The notes: generated from the letters alone by a model not told the origin. A stretch of 64,000 bases of DNA from Streptomyces microflavus (GCF_014650075.1 NZ_BMUG01000005.1:434001-498000); one strand, 5' to 3'; counted from the first letter of the stretch, positions 42,517 through 51,462 are shown. A program made the numbers and translations.

Positions 42517-43039
42517 GCGATGCGGGACCGAACCGACCGTCGAAGAGCTGGAGGCGGAGTACGAGCACAGCCAAGACGAACGCATCGAGCGCTACTACCA
42601 GGTCTGGGATGCTCGCGAGATGGCCGGGCGCATCGTCGACCTGGAGGACGAACTCGGTGGAGTCACCGAGGAGGGCCTCTGCACCGGTATGCACGCCGAT
42701 GTGGCGGAGGCTCAGGCGGAGATCGAGCGACTGAACGGTGAGGTCGCGCAGCTCCGCAGTGCGTGGAAGGTGTCGACCGCAACACGAGAGTCGTACCGGC
42801 GGATCACCCGGGACCTGAACGGGGCGGTTCGGGAGCTTCTCAGCGCGTGTGCGGAACGCATGCACGAGCGCGACCGTTACCGCCTCGCCTGGCTCTCCGC
42901 CCGTCGACGTGCCGCGGACGAGGCCAACCTCGGCATGGAGGCCGTGGAGCATCTCCAGGCGGAGGTGACCCGGCTTCGCGCGCGGCTCGACTTCCGCGAG
43001 TCGACTCGCGGAGCATCGGAGTCCACCGAAAGTTCCTGA
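42509..43039 (+). CDS. Coiled-coil hypothetical protein
   Basis: 176 aa. Coiled-coil stretches at about 45-90 and 145-165 (EAQAEIERLNGEVAQLRSAW). The C-terminal FRESTRGA is encoded by palindrome A site 5, so the tail sequence is set by the DNA site. Confidence 0.62.
   Translation: MGERCGTEPTVEELEAEYEHSQDERIERYYQVWDAREMAGRIVDLEDELGGVTEEGLCTGMHADVAEAQAEIERLNGEVAQLRSAWKVSTATRESYRRITRDLNGAVRELLSACAERMHERDRYRLAWLSARRRAADEANLGMEAVEHLQAEVTRLRARLDFRESTRGASESTESS
42992..43013. promoter_or_regulatory. Palindrome A, site 5 (inside coding sequence)
   Basis: TTCCGCGAGTC joined to GACTCGCGGAG; 36 bp upstream of promoter P4, a good position for a repressor or roadblock. Confidence 0.8.
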
Positions 43040-43044
43040 CCTTC

Positions 43045-43082
43045 GACCGTCACATCCGGCGCTTCCGTCGACATACCTAATA
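43045..43082 (+). promoter_or_regulatory. Phage promoter P4
   Basis: GACCGTCACA, 11 nt after GTCACA, CGTCGACATACCTAATA; last base differs from consensus. Precedes the RDF gene by about 48 bp. Confidence 0.84.
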
Positions 43083-43129
43083 CAGCGGGAAACGCCGCTC
43101 ACCACGCCACTGACGAGAGGCACTCACAC

Positions 43130-43897
43130 ATGGCCAACAACCTCGTGTCCATCTTCCAGACCGACCCCGACGCCAAGCCCCGCCCGAAGCAGAACTTCTC
43201 CAACGACACTGTCGGCCGCTTCCGCGCCGGCCGCCTCGTCGGGAAGACGCCGGAGAGCCTGAACGAATGGCGGGTGACGACCGGTGACCCGGAGGTCGCC
43301 GACGTGATCGCCGGCCTCATGGGCGGCGAAGTCGAGGAGTGGGACACCGAGAAGGAAGACAACCTCCAGATCCTCACCATGTCGAAGTCGGTGGAGATCA
43401 TCATCGACAACTCCGACGCGATCGACGCCTCCATGAAGAAGTTCGGCTTCTCCGGCCTGGAGCACCACTGCGACGGGGTCAAGTTCCTGTCCGACGACGA
43501 CCCGACGCTGGTCGGCACCGCCTGCGGCTGCCCCCCGATGCTGGAGGACCGCAAGGCACGCGCGAAGAGCGGCAAGGGGCCGAAGCCGTCGATCGACCTG
43601 ACGTTCGCCCTGGCCGCCCACCCGGAGGTCGGCCGCTTCCGCTTCAACAGCGGCGGCTGGAGCCTCGTCAACGTCCTCCACGAGGTCATCGAGTCGATCG
43701 ACACCGTCGGCGGGCGCAAGGAGGACGCGGACGGCAAGGTCACCGACATCGGCCAGCCGGTCCGGGCGACGCTGACCATCGAGCACGTGGCCTACACGAC
43801 GAAAAGCGGGCGCGACGTCTCATACAACATGCCCGTCATCAAGGTGCTGGGTGTCGCTGAGGTCGCCCAGCCAGCGGACCTGGCGAAGGCTGCCTGA
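43130..43897 (+). CDS. Recombination directionality factor (phiC31 Gp3-like)
   Basis: 255 aa. LVSIFQTDPDAKPRPKQNFSND, GRFRAGRLVGKTPESLNEWRVTTGDPEVA, CDGVKF, CGCPPMLEDRKARAKSGKGPKP and FRFNSGGWSLVNVLHEV match the Gp3-like family of actinophages. In phiC31, Gp3 binds the serine integrase and makes it excise the prophage. It lies 40 kb from the integrase, first behind P4, so excision is tied to lytic gene expression. Assigned from recalled family features. Confidence 0.8.
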   Translation: MANNLVSIFQTDPDAKPRPKQNFSNDTVGRFRAGRLVGKTPESLNEWRVTTGDPEVADVIAGLMGGEVEEWDTEKEDNLQILTMSKSVEIIIDNSDAIDASMKKFGFSGLEHHCDGVKFLSDDDPTLVGTACGCPPMLEDRKARAKSGKGPKPSIDLTFALAAHPEVGRFRFNSGGWSLVNVLHEVIESIDTVGGRKEDADGKVTDIGQPVRATLTIEHVAYTTKSGRDVSYNMPVIKVLGVAEVAQPADLAKAA

Positions 43898-43916
43898 CCT
43901 ACCGCACACCACGTAC

Positions 43917-43951
43917 GGCGCCCCTTCCGAATAGAGGTTGGAGGGGGCGCC
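43917..43951 (+). terminator. Hairpin terminator
   Basis: GGCGCCCCTTCC pairs with GGAGGGGGCGCC (one mismatch), 20 bp after the RDF stop. Limits RDF transcription to its own unit. Confidence 0.75.
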
Positions 43952-43987
43952 GTGGTCACGAGAATACACAGCGAAGAGGAGAGAGAC

Positions 43988-44257
43988 ATGGCACGCACAC
44001 CCCTGACCGACTTCACGGGCGCGGAGATTCGCCCCGGGCTGCTCGTCGTCTACGCCACCCGACGAGGCAACCGAGTCCGGCAGACTGAAGCAACCGTCGT
44101 CGAGACCAAGACGAACCGCGCAGCCGGCCGAGTCGTCCCGGTCCTCACCGTCCGCCCCACGGGCCGCGAGTCCGGCATTAGCGCCCGCAAGACGCTCGAC
44201 CTGCGCACCATCGGCGCGGAACACGTGGTCGTCATCGGCGACGCCCCGACCGCCTGA
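43988..44257 (+). CDS. Small hypothetical protein
   Basis: 89 aa from ATG 43988 with GAGGAGAGAG upstream. FTGAEIRPGLLVVYATRRGNR suggests an SH3/KOW-like barrel. Flanked by hairpins on both sides. Not recognised further. Confidence 0.65.
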   Translation: MARTPLTDFTGAEIRPGLLVVYATRRGNRVRQTEATVVETKTNRAAGRVVPVLTVRPTGRESGISARKTLDLRTIGAEHVVVIGDAPTA

Positions 44258-44271
44258 CCGACGCACCACCT

Positions 44272-44302
44272 GGCCCCCGCGCAGCGACGATGCGGGGGCC
44301 TT
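44272..44302 (+). terminator. Hairpin terminator
   Basis: GGCCCCCGC pairs with GCGGGGGCC, followed by TTCC. Confidence 0.75.
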
Positions 44303-44329
44303 CCGCTTGGCATTCATGGAGGAGAGAGC

Positions 44330-45091
44330 ATGACGGAGCAGACGTTCAAGGTCGGCGACAAGGCCACGCACCGATACCACGGGACGGTGGAGGTCACGTA
44401 CGGCCCGTACAAGGACTCGATGGGCGAGACCCTCTACATGATGCGCTTCTCCGGCGAGGCGGAGCAGGCGGTGTCTCCGAGCATGCTGACGCCGCTCCCT
44501 GCCTTCGCCGTCGGAGACGTTGTCACCCTGTCGACCACCGGGAGCCGCGCCACGGTGGAGTACGGCCCGTTCGATGACAGGGACGTCTACCTCGTCAAGC
44601 TCGTGGAGCCGCCGGCCGACGTCGACGGTGCGTGGACGTTCACCGCCCTGGCGCACATCATGACGAAGGTGGTGGAGCCGGAGCCCGTCAAGGTCGGCGA
44701 CCGAGTGAAGGTGCTAGTCGCGGACCCGGGAAATTCTCTGTCGGTTCGCTTCGTGGACCGAGTCGGCGTCCTGGACCGTGTGGGGGCCGGCCGCACGAGT
44801 ACCCCGTATCTCGTCAAGTTCGGCGACGGTCCGCACGGAGCGGCAGACGGCACGTGGTACTGCGATTCGGTGGAAAAGGTCGGCGATGAGACGTCGGCCG
44901 ACACGTTCGAGTACGACGGCGTGACGTACGAGTACGGCGTCCGCTACACCGACAACGACGGCGACCCGTGGACGTTCAAGCGCTCCACTGTTCACGGTCA
45001 GCCCGTGTCCGACAACAGTTCGTGCTTCATCGGTGACTCGATCGCCTCCGCCGTCCGCGACTACGGCCCCCTGACCAAGCACACCGCCTGA
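44330..45091 (+). CDS. Multi-module protein with KOW/SH3-like repeats and phiSA1p31-like domain
   Basis: 253 aa. Three SH3-like modules begin FKVGDKATH, FAVGDVVTL and VKVGDRVKV; the third includes TPYLVKFGDGPHG...GTWYCDSVEKV, shared with the 55746 product. The C-terminal domain (about 190-253), FEYDGVTYEYGVRYTDNDGD to YGPLTKHT, matches the type annotated in Streptomyces as phiSA1p31-related. Function unknown. Confidence 0.75.
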   Translation: MTEQTFKVGDKATHRYHGTVEVTYGPYKDSMGETLYMMRFSGEAEQAVSPSMLTPLPAFAVGDVVTLSTTGSRATVEYGPFDDRDVYLVKLVEPPADVDGAWTFTALAHIMTKVVEPEPVKVGDRVKVLVADPGNSLSVRFVDRVGVLDRVGAGRTSTPYLVKFGDGPHGAADGTWYCDSVEKVGDETSADTFEYDGVTYEYGVRYTDNDGDPWTFKRSTVHGQPVSDNSSCFIGDSIASAVRDYGPLTKHTA

Positions 45092-45097
45092 CCTCTC

Positions 45098-45125
45098 GCC
45101 CCCTGCGCCCACGTGGCCAGGGGGC
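45098..45125 (+). terminator. Hairpin terminator
   Basis: GCCCCCTG pairs with CAGGGGGC after the 44330 gene; followed by TGAGTGCGTAG, a tail also seen after the hairpin at 48117. Confidence 0.65.
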
Positions 45126-45163
45126 TGAGTGCGTAGGAGCACGGCCGAGACGAGGAGAAGAAC

Positions 45164-45550
45164 ATGGCATCGGCACAGTACGAGACCCGCACGGAGACGG
45201 TGGAGAAGACGGTCGTCGTCCTCACGCTGACGGAGGGCGAGGCAGACGCACTCCGGGACATCGTCGGGGCCTCCGACGGTACCCGGACGATGGCCCGCAT
45301 CTACGAGGCGCTGTCAAATCCGACATCGCCCGCGCAGCCCGCTCCGGCGGCCGAGACGTTCGAGTACGACGGCGTGACGTACGACCTGAACGCGAAGTAC
45401 AGGGACCGAGACGGGGACGTCTGGTCCTTCACAGGGAAGCTCAGCGGCAGCGGTGTTCCGCGCGTGACGCACACCGGCTACGCCGACAACTACGACACCA
45501 TCGCAGAGATCGCCGACAACTACGGCCCCCTCACCAAGGTCACCCCGTGA
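45164..45550 (+). CDS. phiSA1p31-like protein
   Basis: 128 aa. An N-terminal helical part (VVVLTLTEGEADALRDIVG) precedes FEYDGVTYDLNAKYRDRDGD and VWSFTG, ending YGPLTKVTP. Paralogue of the C-terminal domain of the 44330 protein, from which it differs mainly by the N-terminal part. Confidence 0.72.
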   Translation: MASAQYETRTETVEKTVVVLTLTEGEADALRDIVGASDGTRTMARIYEALSNPTSPAQPAPAAETFEYDGVTYDLNAKYRDRDGDVWSFTGKLSGSGVPRVTHTGYADNYDTIAEIADNYGPLTKVTP

Positions 45551-45741
45551 CCGCCATCCACACCGTCGACGCCGCCAACGCCCCGGCCCTGGGCGACATC
45601 AGGGCCGCCGGCGATGAGGCCGTGATCCGGGTGCGGAGGAACGCGACGGAGCGCGAGGACTTCGTGAAGTACTGGGAGGCCGTCGGGGTCGCGTTCATGC
45701 GCGGGGCCGTGGTCGAAGTGATCAACAGAGGGGAGAACTGA
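45547..45741 (+). CDS. Small hypothetical protein
   Basis: 64 aa from GTG 45547 (GTGA overlap). VDAANAPALGDIRAAGDEAVIRVRR then FVKYWEAVGVAFMRG. Not recognised. Confidence 0.58.
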   Translation: MTAIHTVDAANAPALGDIRAAGDEAVIRVRRNATEREDFVKYWEAVGVAFMRGAVVEVINRGEN

Positions 45742-45980
45742 TGGAAGACAGCTTCGGAACGCCGATCGAAGAAGGGGACTACGTCCTCTCCGCCGCATCG
45801 TCGTCCAGCTACTTCAAGCTAGGCGTCGTCTACTTCGCGGCATCCGGCCGCCCGATGATGGAGGTCACGCGCTCCAACTGGTACCGCGGAGCGAAGCGCA
45901 GTGAGGTCGGGTCCAACGTCCTCGTGCTCCGCAAGGCGGACGGCACCGTGCCGGCGTACGTGACGGGTGAGGCGGGCTGA
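45741..45980 (+). CDS. Small hypothetical protein
   Basis: 79 aa, TGATG coupling. FGTPIEEGDYVLSAASSSSYFK and MEVTRSNWYRGAKRSEVG suggest a small beta barrel. Not recognised. Confidence 0.6.
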   Translation: MEDSFGTPIEEGDYVLSAASSSSYFKLGVVYFAASGRPMMEVTRSNWYRGAKRSEVGSNVLVLRKADGTVPAYVTGEAG

Positions 45981-46339
45981 TGGCGACGAACGGAAGCCTC
46001 AGCGACATGGAGCAGTGGAGATCCGTCGTGGAGTACCGGACTCGGAAGTCGAACCCGGAGAGCACCTTCCAGAACCGATTCGACGTCCCTGCGTACCTCG
46101 AAGAGTGGGACGAGGAGATCCACATTGACACCCGCGGGCCGTACCAGTCGGCGGGTAACGCGCGGAGCCAGGCGTCCCGAGATGCTGCGAGCCGACCCAA
46201 GCAGGTGCACGGCGGTTGGGGGCCGAACCCGCGCATGAGCACAGCGCGCGTGGTCCGTGTGTACGTCGAACGAGCCGCACTTGCGTGGGAGCCGTTCGAC
46301 GAGCGCGACCCGGAGACGAAAAAGTGGGGCGGCCGATGA
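45980..46339 (+). CDS. Hypothetical protein
   Basis: 119 aa, TGATG coupling. Polar, aromatic (WRSVVEYRTRKSNPESTFQN, PYQSAGNARSQASRDAAS). Function unknown. Confidence 0.6.
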   Translation: MATNGSLSDMEQWRSVVEYRTRKSNPESTFQNRFDVPAYLEEWDEEIHIDTRGPYQSAGNARSQASRDAASRPKQVHGGWGPNPRMSTARVVRVYVERAALAWEPFDERDPETKKWGGR

Positions 46340-46473
46340 ACCACGACCCCACCCTCCGCATCGTCCGGGCCGTACCCGACGAGGGGCCTGTCACCTTCAG
46401 CCAACCGCGCAGCGTGTATGCCTCGTGGCCGTGGCTGACCGAGGAGTTCATGAGGGAGATGGAGAGCCAGTGA
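46336..46473 (+). CDS. Small hypothetical protein
   Basis: 45 aa, coupled at both ends. RIVRAVPDEGPVTFSQPRSV, ending EEFMREMESQ. Not recognised. Confidence 0.52.
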   Translation: MNHDPTLRIVRAVPDEGPVTFSQPRSVYASWPWLTEEFMREMESQ

Positions 46474-46877
46474 GCGAGCGACCAGTAACCCCCGGCGGCC
46501 CGTGGGTGAACGCCGGAGCCTTCGAGGTGCGCACCTTGATGGCCGACCCGATCGGAACCATCCGCGTCCGGCCGGTGTCGTCGGACGTACCGCGCCGATT
46601 CAAGGACTGCGACGGCGACACGTGGTCGGAGTACGAGCCGGGCATGTTGCGGCTGACGGAGTGCGCGGGCGACAGGAACCAGTACACCGGGATCGAAGAC
46701 TCGATTGAGGACGTACAGGCCGACCACGGCCCCCTCACCGAGATCCGCCCCGACGTCGACGTCCGTGCGCTCCTGGCCGACGTGCTGGAGGAGCTGGCAG
46801 AGAAGTCGTGGGACGCGCGAAGCCTGTACGACCTATTCCGCGACAAGGCGCGGGAGCTGCGGGAGGAAAGCGCATGA
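46470..46877 (+). CDS. Divergent phiSA1p31-like protein
   Basis: 135 aa from GTG 46470. RFKDCDGDTWSEYEPGMLRL and ADHGPLTEIRPDVDVRALL retain the D-GD-W and GPLT marks of the family, followed by a helical tail (LADVLEELAEKSWDARSLYD). Third member within 2.5 kb. Confidence 0.62.
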   Translation: MSERPVTPGGPWVNAGAFEVRTLMADPIGTIRVRPVSSDVPRRFKDCDGDTWSEYEPGMLRLTECAGDRNQYTGIEDSIEDVQADHGPLTEIRPDVDVRALLADVLEELAEKSWDARSLYDLFRDKARELREESA

Positions 46878-47137
46878 GCATGAACGACCAGTGCGCCCCG
46901 TACCGCGCCAAGCTCAAGGCCGAGCCCTTCGCCTCCATCGTTCCGGACCGTCGGCCGGTGGTGAAGGTCCACGCCGGCATCGGACTGGCGAAGCTGGCCG
47001 TCGGCTACGAGGAGTTCAAGGGCGCGCGCGGGGGCGAGATTTACGGCCGGACCGCTGACGGCTGGGAGCTGCTGTACCGCGTGGAGTCGGGAACGCAGTT
47101 CGAAGACCTGCCGTGGAGAAAGGAAGAGACCACATGA
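46874..47137 (+). CDS. Small hypothetical protein
   Basis: 87 aa, ATGA coupling. Beta-rich (VVKVHAGIGLAKLAVGYEEF, GGEIYGRTADGWELLYRV). Not recognised. Confidence 0.6.
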   Translation: MSMNDQCAPYRAKLKAEPFASIVPDRRPVVKVHAGIGLAKLAVGYEEFKGARGGEIYGRTADGWELLYRVESGTQFEDLPWRKEETT

Positions 47138-47379
47138 ACGATCGCGAGATCACCGACCTGTGGGTGGAGATCGTTCGGGACATCGGACCGTCCTCCGCCA
47201 CCGCCGTGCAGCGCCTCATGACCGGCATGGCAGAGCGGCAGGAGACCCGCATCCGGGCGCAGGTAGCCGACGACCTCCGCACCAAGGCCGCCCGCGACTG
47301 GCCAGCAATCGGCCGACTCCTGGAGCGCATCATCGCCGTGGTGGAGAGGGGGCCGAATGGCGAACCCGTCGAAGGCTAA
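47134..47379 (+). CDS. Small hypothetical protein
   Basis: 81 aa, ATGA coupling. Helical (DREITDLWVEIVRDIGPSSA). Overlaps the nuclease gene by 23 bp. Confidence 0.58.
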   Translation: MNDREITDLWVEIVRDIGPSSATAVQRLMTGMAERQETRIRAQVADDLRTKAARDWPAIGRLLERIIAVVERGPNGEPVEG

Positions 47380-47764
47380 GGGCACCGCGTGGGAGTCCGC
47401 CTGGACCGCCTACATCCGGGAGCACCACACTCCGACCGCCCATCGCAACGTGCAGATGGGCGCGAAGGACATCGGCGACGTCTCGGGCTACTTCCTCCAC
47501 GCCGCGGAACTGAAGGCGGAGAAGACCATCACCCTCTCCTCCTACATCGCGCAGGCCAACAAGGAGGCCGTCAATGCCGGCCAGCCCTATGGCTGCGCAG
47601 TGATCAAGAGGCGCATGAAGGGAACCGCCGACGGCTACGTGGTGCGCGATGTGGCGACGGATGTTCGGCTGATGAACCGCATGCAGGAGATGGAGGGCGC
47701 GCTCCAGGACGTCGCCTTCGACCGCTGGTACGCACTCGACAAGCAGCACAGGGAGGCGGCGTGA
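47357..47764 (+). CDS. Holliday-junction-resolvase-like nuclease
   Basis: 135 aa. SKAKGTAWESAWTAYIREHH then MGAKDIGDVSGYFLHAAELKAEK gives the E...D...E-x-K order of PD-(D/E)XK archaeal-type (Hjc-like) resolvases common in actinophages. Probably processes recombination or packaging intermediates. Starts inside the previous gene. Confidence 0.78.
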   Translation: MANPSKAKGTAWESAWTAYIREHHTPTAHRNVQMGAKDIGDVSGYFLHAAELKAEKTITLSSYIAQANKEAVNAGQPYGCAVIKRRMKGTADGYVVRDVATDVRLMNRMQEMEGALQDVAFDRWYALDKQHREAA

Positions 47765-48087
47765 GCGACGCACCGCCGTTCGTCGGGAAGAACGGCGACA
47801 CGAGTTACGACGGTGTTCCGGAGTTCCACTTCGTGGGCGGCGTGCTTCACCTCTGCCATGAGGACGATCACTACTGCCCGACGGGCGCTTCCGAGGGAGG
47901 AGGCATCGTGAAGACCCGCATCGAGTTCACGGCGTTCGTGGACGTCGACACCGACGAACCCATGACGGACACCCTGGTGCGTACGTGGGTGCGGTCCGCT
48001 CTACACCTGGGCGACAAGCAGGCTGACCGATTCACATCCACGCTGGACGACGTCACGCGCGTCTCGCTCGTCAGCGACAACGAGTAG
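47761..48087 (+). CDS. Hypothetical protein, perhaps two nested products
   Basis: 108 aa from GTG 47761. The N-terminal part has LHLCHEDDHYC, which might bind metal. An internal GTG at 47908 has a much stronger ribosome site (GAGGGAGGAGG) and would give a 59-aa protein beginning KTRIEFTAFVDVDTDEPM. Either or both may be made. Confidence 0.58.
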   Translation: MSDAPPFVGKNGDTSYDGVPEFHFVGGVLHLCHEDDHYCPTGASEGGGIVKTRIEFTAFVDVDTDEPMTDTLVRTWVRSALHLGDKQADRFTSTLDDVTRVSLVSDNE

Positions 48088-48088
48088 C

Positions 48089-48110
48089 CCGCGCAAGTCG
48101 ACTCACGCAA
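48089..48110. promoter_or_regulatory. Palindrome A, site 6 (most divergent)
   Basis: CCCGCGCAAGTC joined to GACTCACGCAAG by its centre; core AGTCGACT is kept. Lies between the 47761 stop and a terminator. Confidence 0.62.
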
Positions 48111-48116
48111 GGCCCT

Positions 48117-48144
48117 AGCCCCCGGCGACTTCGGTCCCGGGGGC
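48117..48144 (+). terminator. Hairpin terminator
   Basis: AGCCCCCGG pairs with CCGGGGGCT around CGACTTCGGTC. Followed by GAGTGCGTAG, as after 45098. Confidence 0.7.
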
Positions 48145-48185
48145 TGAGTGCGTAGCGAGACCGCCCACCACGAGAGGAGAGGCCG

Positions 48186-48500
48186 ATGGCGAGCAGGTTC
48201 GACCCGTACAACGACGAGCTGTGGAACTGCTGGTGCCCGCTCTGCATGGACCTTGCCAGCGCTCACGCACGGCACACCCCTAGCGCCCTGGACGCCGCTT
48301 CCGAGGAGCTATTCGAGGCACTGGAGGCGGGGATCCACGCACACCAGAAGCCGCGCGTATCTCTGACGAAGTGGGAGCCGCTGAAGTACCGCGATGACGG
48401 CTGGAAGATGCGCGAAGGAGTCGGGATGGGCGTCACGCCGGGTGGAGTGACTGGTAGTGGGCGGCGAGCGAACGCACGGAGGGAGAAGCAGTGCGACTGA
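48186..48500 (+). CDS. Hypothetical protein upstream of primase-helicase
   Basis: 104 aa with GAGGAGAGG upstream. CWCPLCMDLASAHARH could bind zinc; the C-terminal part is basic. Overlaps the primase-helicase gene by 10 bp. Role unknown. Confidence 0.62.
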   Translation: MASRFDPYNDELWNCWCPLCMDLASAHARHTPSALDAASEELFEALEAGIHAHQKPRVSLTKWEPLKYRDDGWKMREGVGMGVTPGGVTGSGRRANARREKQCD

Positions 48501-50974
48501 CCGAGATCCTGGGGCGCCTGAGCGGCGTAGAGGAGGACCACGACGGATACCTGGCCTTCTGCCCCGCACACAACGACCGTCGCCACCCGTCGCTCAAGTT
48601 CACGCTCAAAAACGACGGCATGCTTCTCATGGTCTGCCGGACAGGCTGCGAGAAGGCAGACATCCTGAAGGCGGCCAACCTCACGGCCGCGGACCTGTAC
48701 AACGTCGATGGCCAGGGAGCCCGCACCATCTCCGCCAAGCTGCCGGAGACCGTCGGCCCCGGAGAGACCGCCGGACTCCGCATGTTCGTCGACGAGACGT
48801 CGGCCGCACTGGCAACGTCGGACGAAGCGATGACCTACCTGGCCGACCGCTTTGGCCTCACCGTGGACCAGGCGGAAGACCTGGGCGTCGGTTACGCGGT
48901 ACCCGGTGACCGCCCGCAGCCGTGGCTCTCCCGTGGCTTCACGAGGCATCCTCGCATCACTGTCCCACTGTACGGCTTCGACGGCGTCGCTCGTGGACTC
49001 CAAGGCCGCGACATCGGCGGCAAGTGCCCCGCGCGCTGGGTGTCGCTGACGAACCCCGACGGGCGGACGTGGGCAAAGTGGGGGCTGCTCCGTGGCGGCG
49101 CCGGCTTCGACACGGTCCTCATCACCGAGGGCCCCGGCGACGCACTGACAGCTGTCGGGGCGGGCTATGACGCCGTGGCTGTCCGCGGTGCCGGGCTCGC
49201 TCGGAACGCCGCCCTGGTATCCGAACTGGCCGCAGGGCTGCGGGACCTGGACGTCATCATCTGCGGCGACCGGGACCGGGCGGGAGCGGGCTTCACCGAC
49301 TCCTTGGCGGAGGCCCTCATCAAGGCGGGCGTCATGGTACGGCGACTGGAGATCCCGCACGAGGGCGACGACCTGACCGACTGGCGGAAGCGGGACGCGG
49401 AGGCGTTCCCCGCTGCGCTGCACACCGCTGTCCGCTCCGCCCCGGTCGTCGACCTGACACCGGAGCCCACTCCCGAACCGCCGAAGAAGGAGGTAGACAT
49501 GCCCGCGACCGACGCCGCCCTGGCGGAGATGGACCTCAGCTCCCGCCAGCTCTTCGACAACTCCGACGTCGGTGTGGCCGTCCGCCTCCGCGACTTCATG
49601 GCGCGCGACGGGGGAGGAGTGCGGTACGCCGGCGGTCTCGGTTTCCTCGTCTGGGATGGAACGGTCTGGGTGCCGGGGGCTGAGCGGGTGCGTAGCTCCC
49701 TTCACCTCCTGGGCGCGGAGCTGCTGGCATCGGGCGAGGACGCTGACCGTCGCCTGGCGCTCAAGGCGCTGACCAACCGCAGCATCGACGCCGTTATGAA
49801 GGAGCTGCCCTCCGTGCCGGGCGTGCCGGTGGAGGCGAGCGACTTCGACGCCCGTCACGATCTGCTCTCGGTAGCGAACGGCACCATCGATCTCCGCACA
49901 GGCAAGCTCCACCCGCACACTCCTGACGACATGATCACGAAGCGTCTCGCCGTCGCATACCGTCCCGACGCCCCGACGGAGAGGTGGAACCAGTTCCTGA
50001 CGGAGGTGTTCCCCGGCCACCCGGACCTGCCGGCGTACATGCAACGCCTCGTTGGCTACGGCTGCACCGGGTCGACGTCGGAGCATTGCTTCGCCTTCAT
50101 GCACGGGCAGGGGAGCAACGGGAAGAGCGTCTTTCTGGACGCCCTGATCTACGTCTTCAAGGGGGTCACGCAGGCGACGCAGTTCTCTACCTTCGAGAAG
50201 TCGGTGAGCGTCGGCCAGGCGTCACCGGAGCTGGCCTCTCTCCGCGGTGCGCGGCTCGTGACGGCGTCGGAGACCGAGAAGTACAGCCGCCTGGCGGAGG
50301 CTCTCGTGAAGCAGTTGACCGGCGGCGACCCGATCACGTGCCGCTTCCTGAACCAGAACCCGTTCACCTACGTGCCGTCGTTCCTGCTCATGGTCGCCGG
50401 GAACTTCAAGCCGGCCATCCTGAGCCAGGACGAAGGGACGTGGCGCCGGGTCAAGCTGATCCCGTTCGATGCCACGTTCTCCTACGCGCTGGGCAACAAG
50501 GACACCACGCTCCCCGCCAAACTCCGCGAGGAGGCGGAGGGCATCCTCGCGTGGGCTGTGGCCGGCGCCGTGGAGTGGTACGCGAACGGGCTCGGTGAGC
50601 CCTCCTCCGTCGCCACGGCCACGCAGGCGTACCGGGAGTCGGAGGACCGGCTCCAGGAGTTCCTGAATGCATGCTGCGTCCGTGGGGACGGCGCGCGAGT
50701 GGCTCCCATGGCGATCCGACGCACCTACGCGGAGTGGGCTGAGGACGCCGGGCTTGACCGGAAGGAGCGGCTGAGCGGCTGGGCTCTCGCGGTCGAGCTT
50801 GAGTCCCGCGGATTCACCAAGGACAAGCGCAAGGGTTCCTGGGGCTTCAACGGGCTGCGGCTCATGACGGACGAAGAGCGCAGCATCGCGAGTCGACTCG
50901 CGGAGGACGTCGAAGAGACGCCCGAGGACACCGGTTCGACCGACATCTTCAACCAGCCGAAGGAGGCAGCGTGA
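48491..50974 (+). CDS. Primase-helicase (TOPRIM plus SF3 helicase)
   Basis: 827 aa. N-terminal zinc-binding primase part (FCPAHNDRRHPSLKF, then CRTGCE), a TOPRIM domain (about 205-285: LITEGPGDALTA, DRDRAGAGF), a Pro/Glu linker, D5_N-like domain, and an SF3 helicase (about 530-690) with Walker A GQGSNGKSVFLDA and SETEKYSRL/LMVAGNFKP. It makes primers and unwinds DNA at the phage fork. Palindrome A site 7 lies within its 3' coding part (SIASRLAED). Confidence 0.92.
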   Translation: MRLTEILGRLSGVEEDHDGYLAFCPAHNDRRHPSLKFTLKNDGMLLMVCRTGCEKADILKAANLTAADLYNVDGQGARTISAKLPETVGPGETAGLRMFVDETSAALATSDEAMTYLADRFGLTVDQAEDLGVGYAVPGDRPQPWLSRGFTRHPRITVPLYGFDGVARGLQGRDIGGKCPARWVSLTNPDGRTWAKWGLLRGGAGFDTVLITEGPGDALTAVGAGYDAVAVRGAGLARNAALVSELAAGLRDLDVIICGDRDRAGAGFTDSLAEALIKAGVMVRRLEIPHEGDDLTDWRKRDAEAFPAALHTAVRSAPVVDLTPEPTPEPPKKEVDMPATDAALAEMDLSSRQLFDNSDVGVAVRLRDFMARDGGGVRYAGGLGFLVWDGTVWVPGAERVRSSLHLLGAELLASGEDADRRLALKALTNRSIDAVMKELPSVPGVPVEASDFDARHDLLSVANGTIDLRTGKLHPHTPDDMITKRLAVAYRPDAPTERWNQFLTEVFPGHPDLPAYMQRLVGYGCTGSTSEHCFAFMHGQGSNGKSVFLDALIYVFKGVTQATQFSTFEKSVSVGQASPELASLRGARLVTASETEKYSRLAEALVKQLTGGDPITCRFLNQNPFTYVPSFLLMVAGNFKPAILSQDEGTWRRVKLIPFDATFSYALGNKDTTLPAKLREEAEGILAWAVAGAVEWYANGLGEPSSVATATQAYRESEDRLQEFLNACCVRGDGARVAPMAIRRTYAEWAEDAGLDRKERLSGWALAVELESRGFTKDKRKGSWGFNGLRLMTDEERSIASRLAEDVEETPEDTGSTDIFNQPKEAA
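50884..50905. promoter_or_regulatory. Palindrome A, site 7 (inside primase-helicase gene)
   Basis: CATCGCGAGTC joined to GACTCGCGGAG; coding, 70 bp before the gene's end. Confidence 0.75.
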
Positions 50975-51462
50975 CCGAGGAATGGCGGTCTGCTCCTGGG
51001 TGGCCGAAGTATCGGGTGAGCGACGGCGGGAGGGTGATTGGGCCGGCGGGCCGTGTCTTGAAGCCCGACACCATCAAAGGCGGCTACCAGCGTGTATCCC
51101 TGTGCGCCACGCCGCGCGTGTGGCGAATCTCGGTGCACCGCCTGGTGCTGCTCACATTCCGCGGCCCCGCCCCGAGTAGCACCTGTGTGGCCCGCCACCT
51201 AGACGACAACAGCCAGAACAACGCGCTCGTCAATCTCCGGTGGGGGTCGCGCAGCGAGAACGAGGGCGACAAGGTGCAGCACGGTACATCGAACCGTGGC
51301 GCTGGCAACGGTCGGGCAAAGCTGAGCGACGACGATGTGCGGGAGATCCGACGACGCATTGGAGCCGGCGCGACACAGGTTGCCGTGGCCCACGCCCCGG
51401 GCATTCCCGCAGTCACGGTCAACCACATCCATACCGGACGGACTTGGGGGCACGTCGCATGA
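50971..51462 (+). CDS. HNH homing endonuclease with NUMOD4-like start
   Basis: 163 aa from GTG 50971. EEWRSAPGWPKYRVSDGGRV is a NUMOD4 motif; HRLVLLTFRGP and the following N/H positions in RHLDDNSQNNALVNLRWG are the HNH_3-type core; the C-terminal KLSDDDVREIRRRIGAG is a helix-turn-helix-like DNA-binding part. Inserted with 4-bp overlaps between primase-helicase and polymerase, a common homing spot. Confidence 0.87.
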   Translation: MTEEWRSAPGWPKYRVSDGGRVIGPAGRVLKPDTIKGGYQRVSLCATPRVWRISVHRLVLLTFRGPAPSSTCVARHLDDNSQNNALVNLRWGSRSENEGDKVQHGTSNRGAGNGRAKLSDDDVREIRRRIGAGATQVAVAHAPGIPAVTVNHIHTGRTWGHVA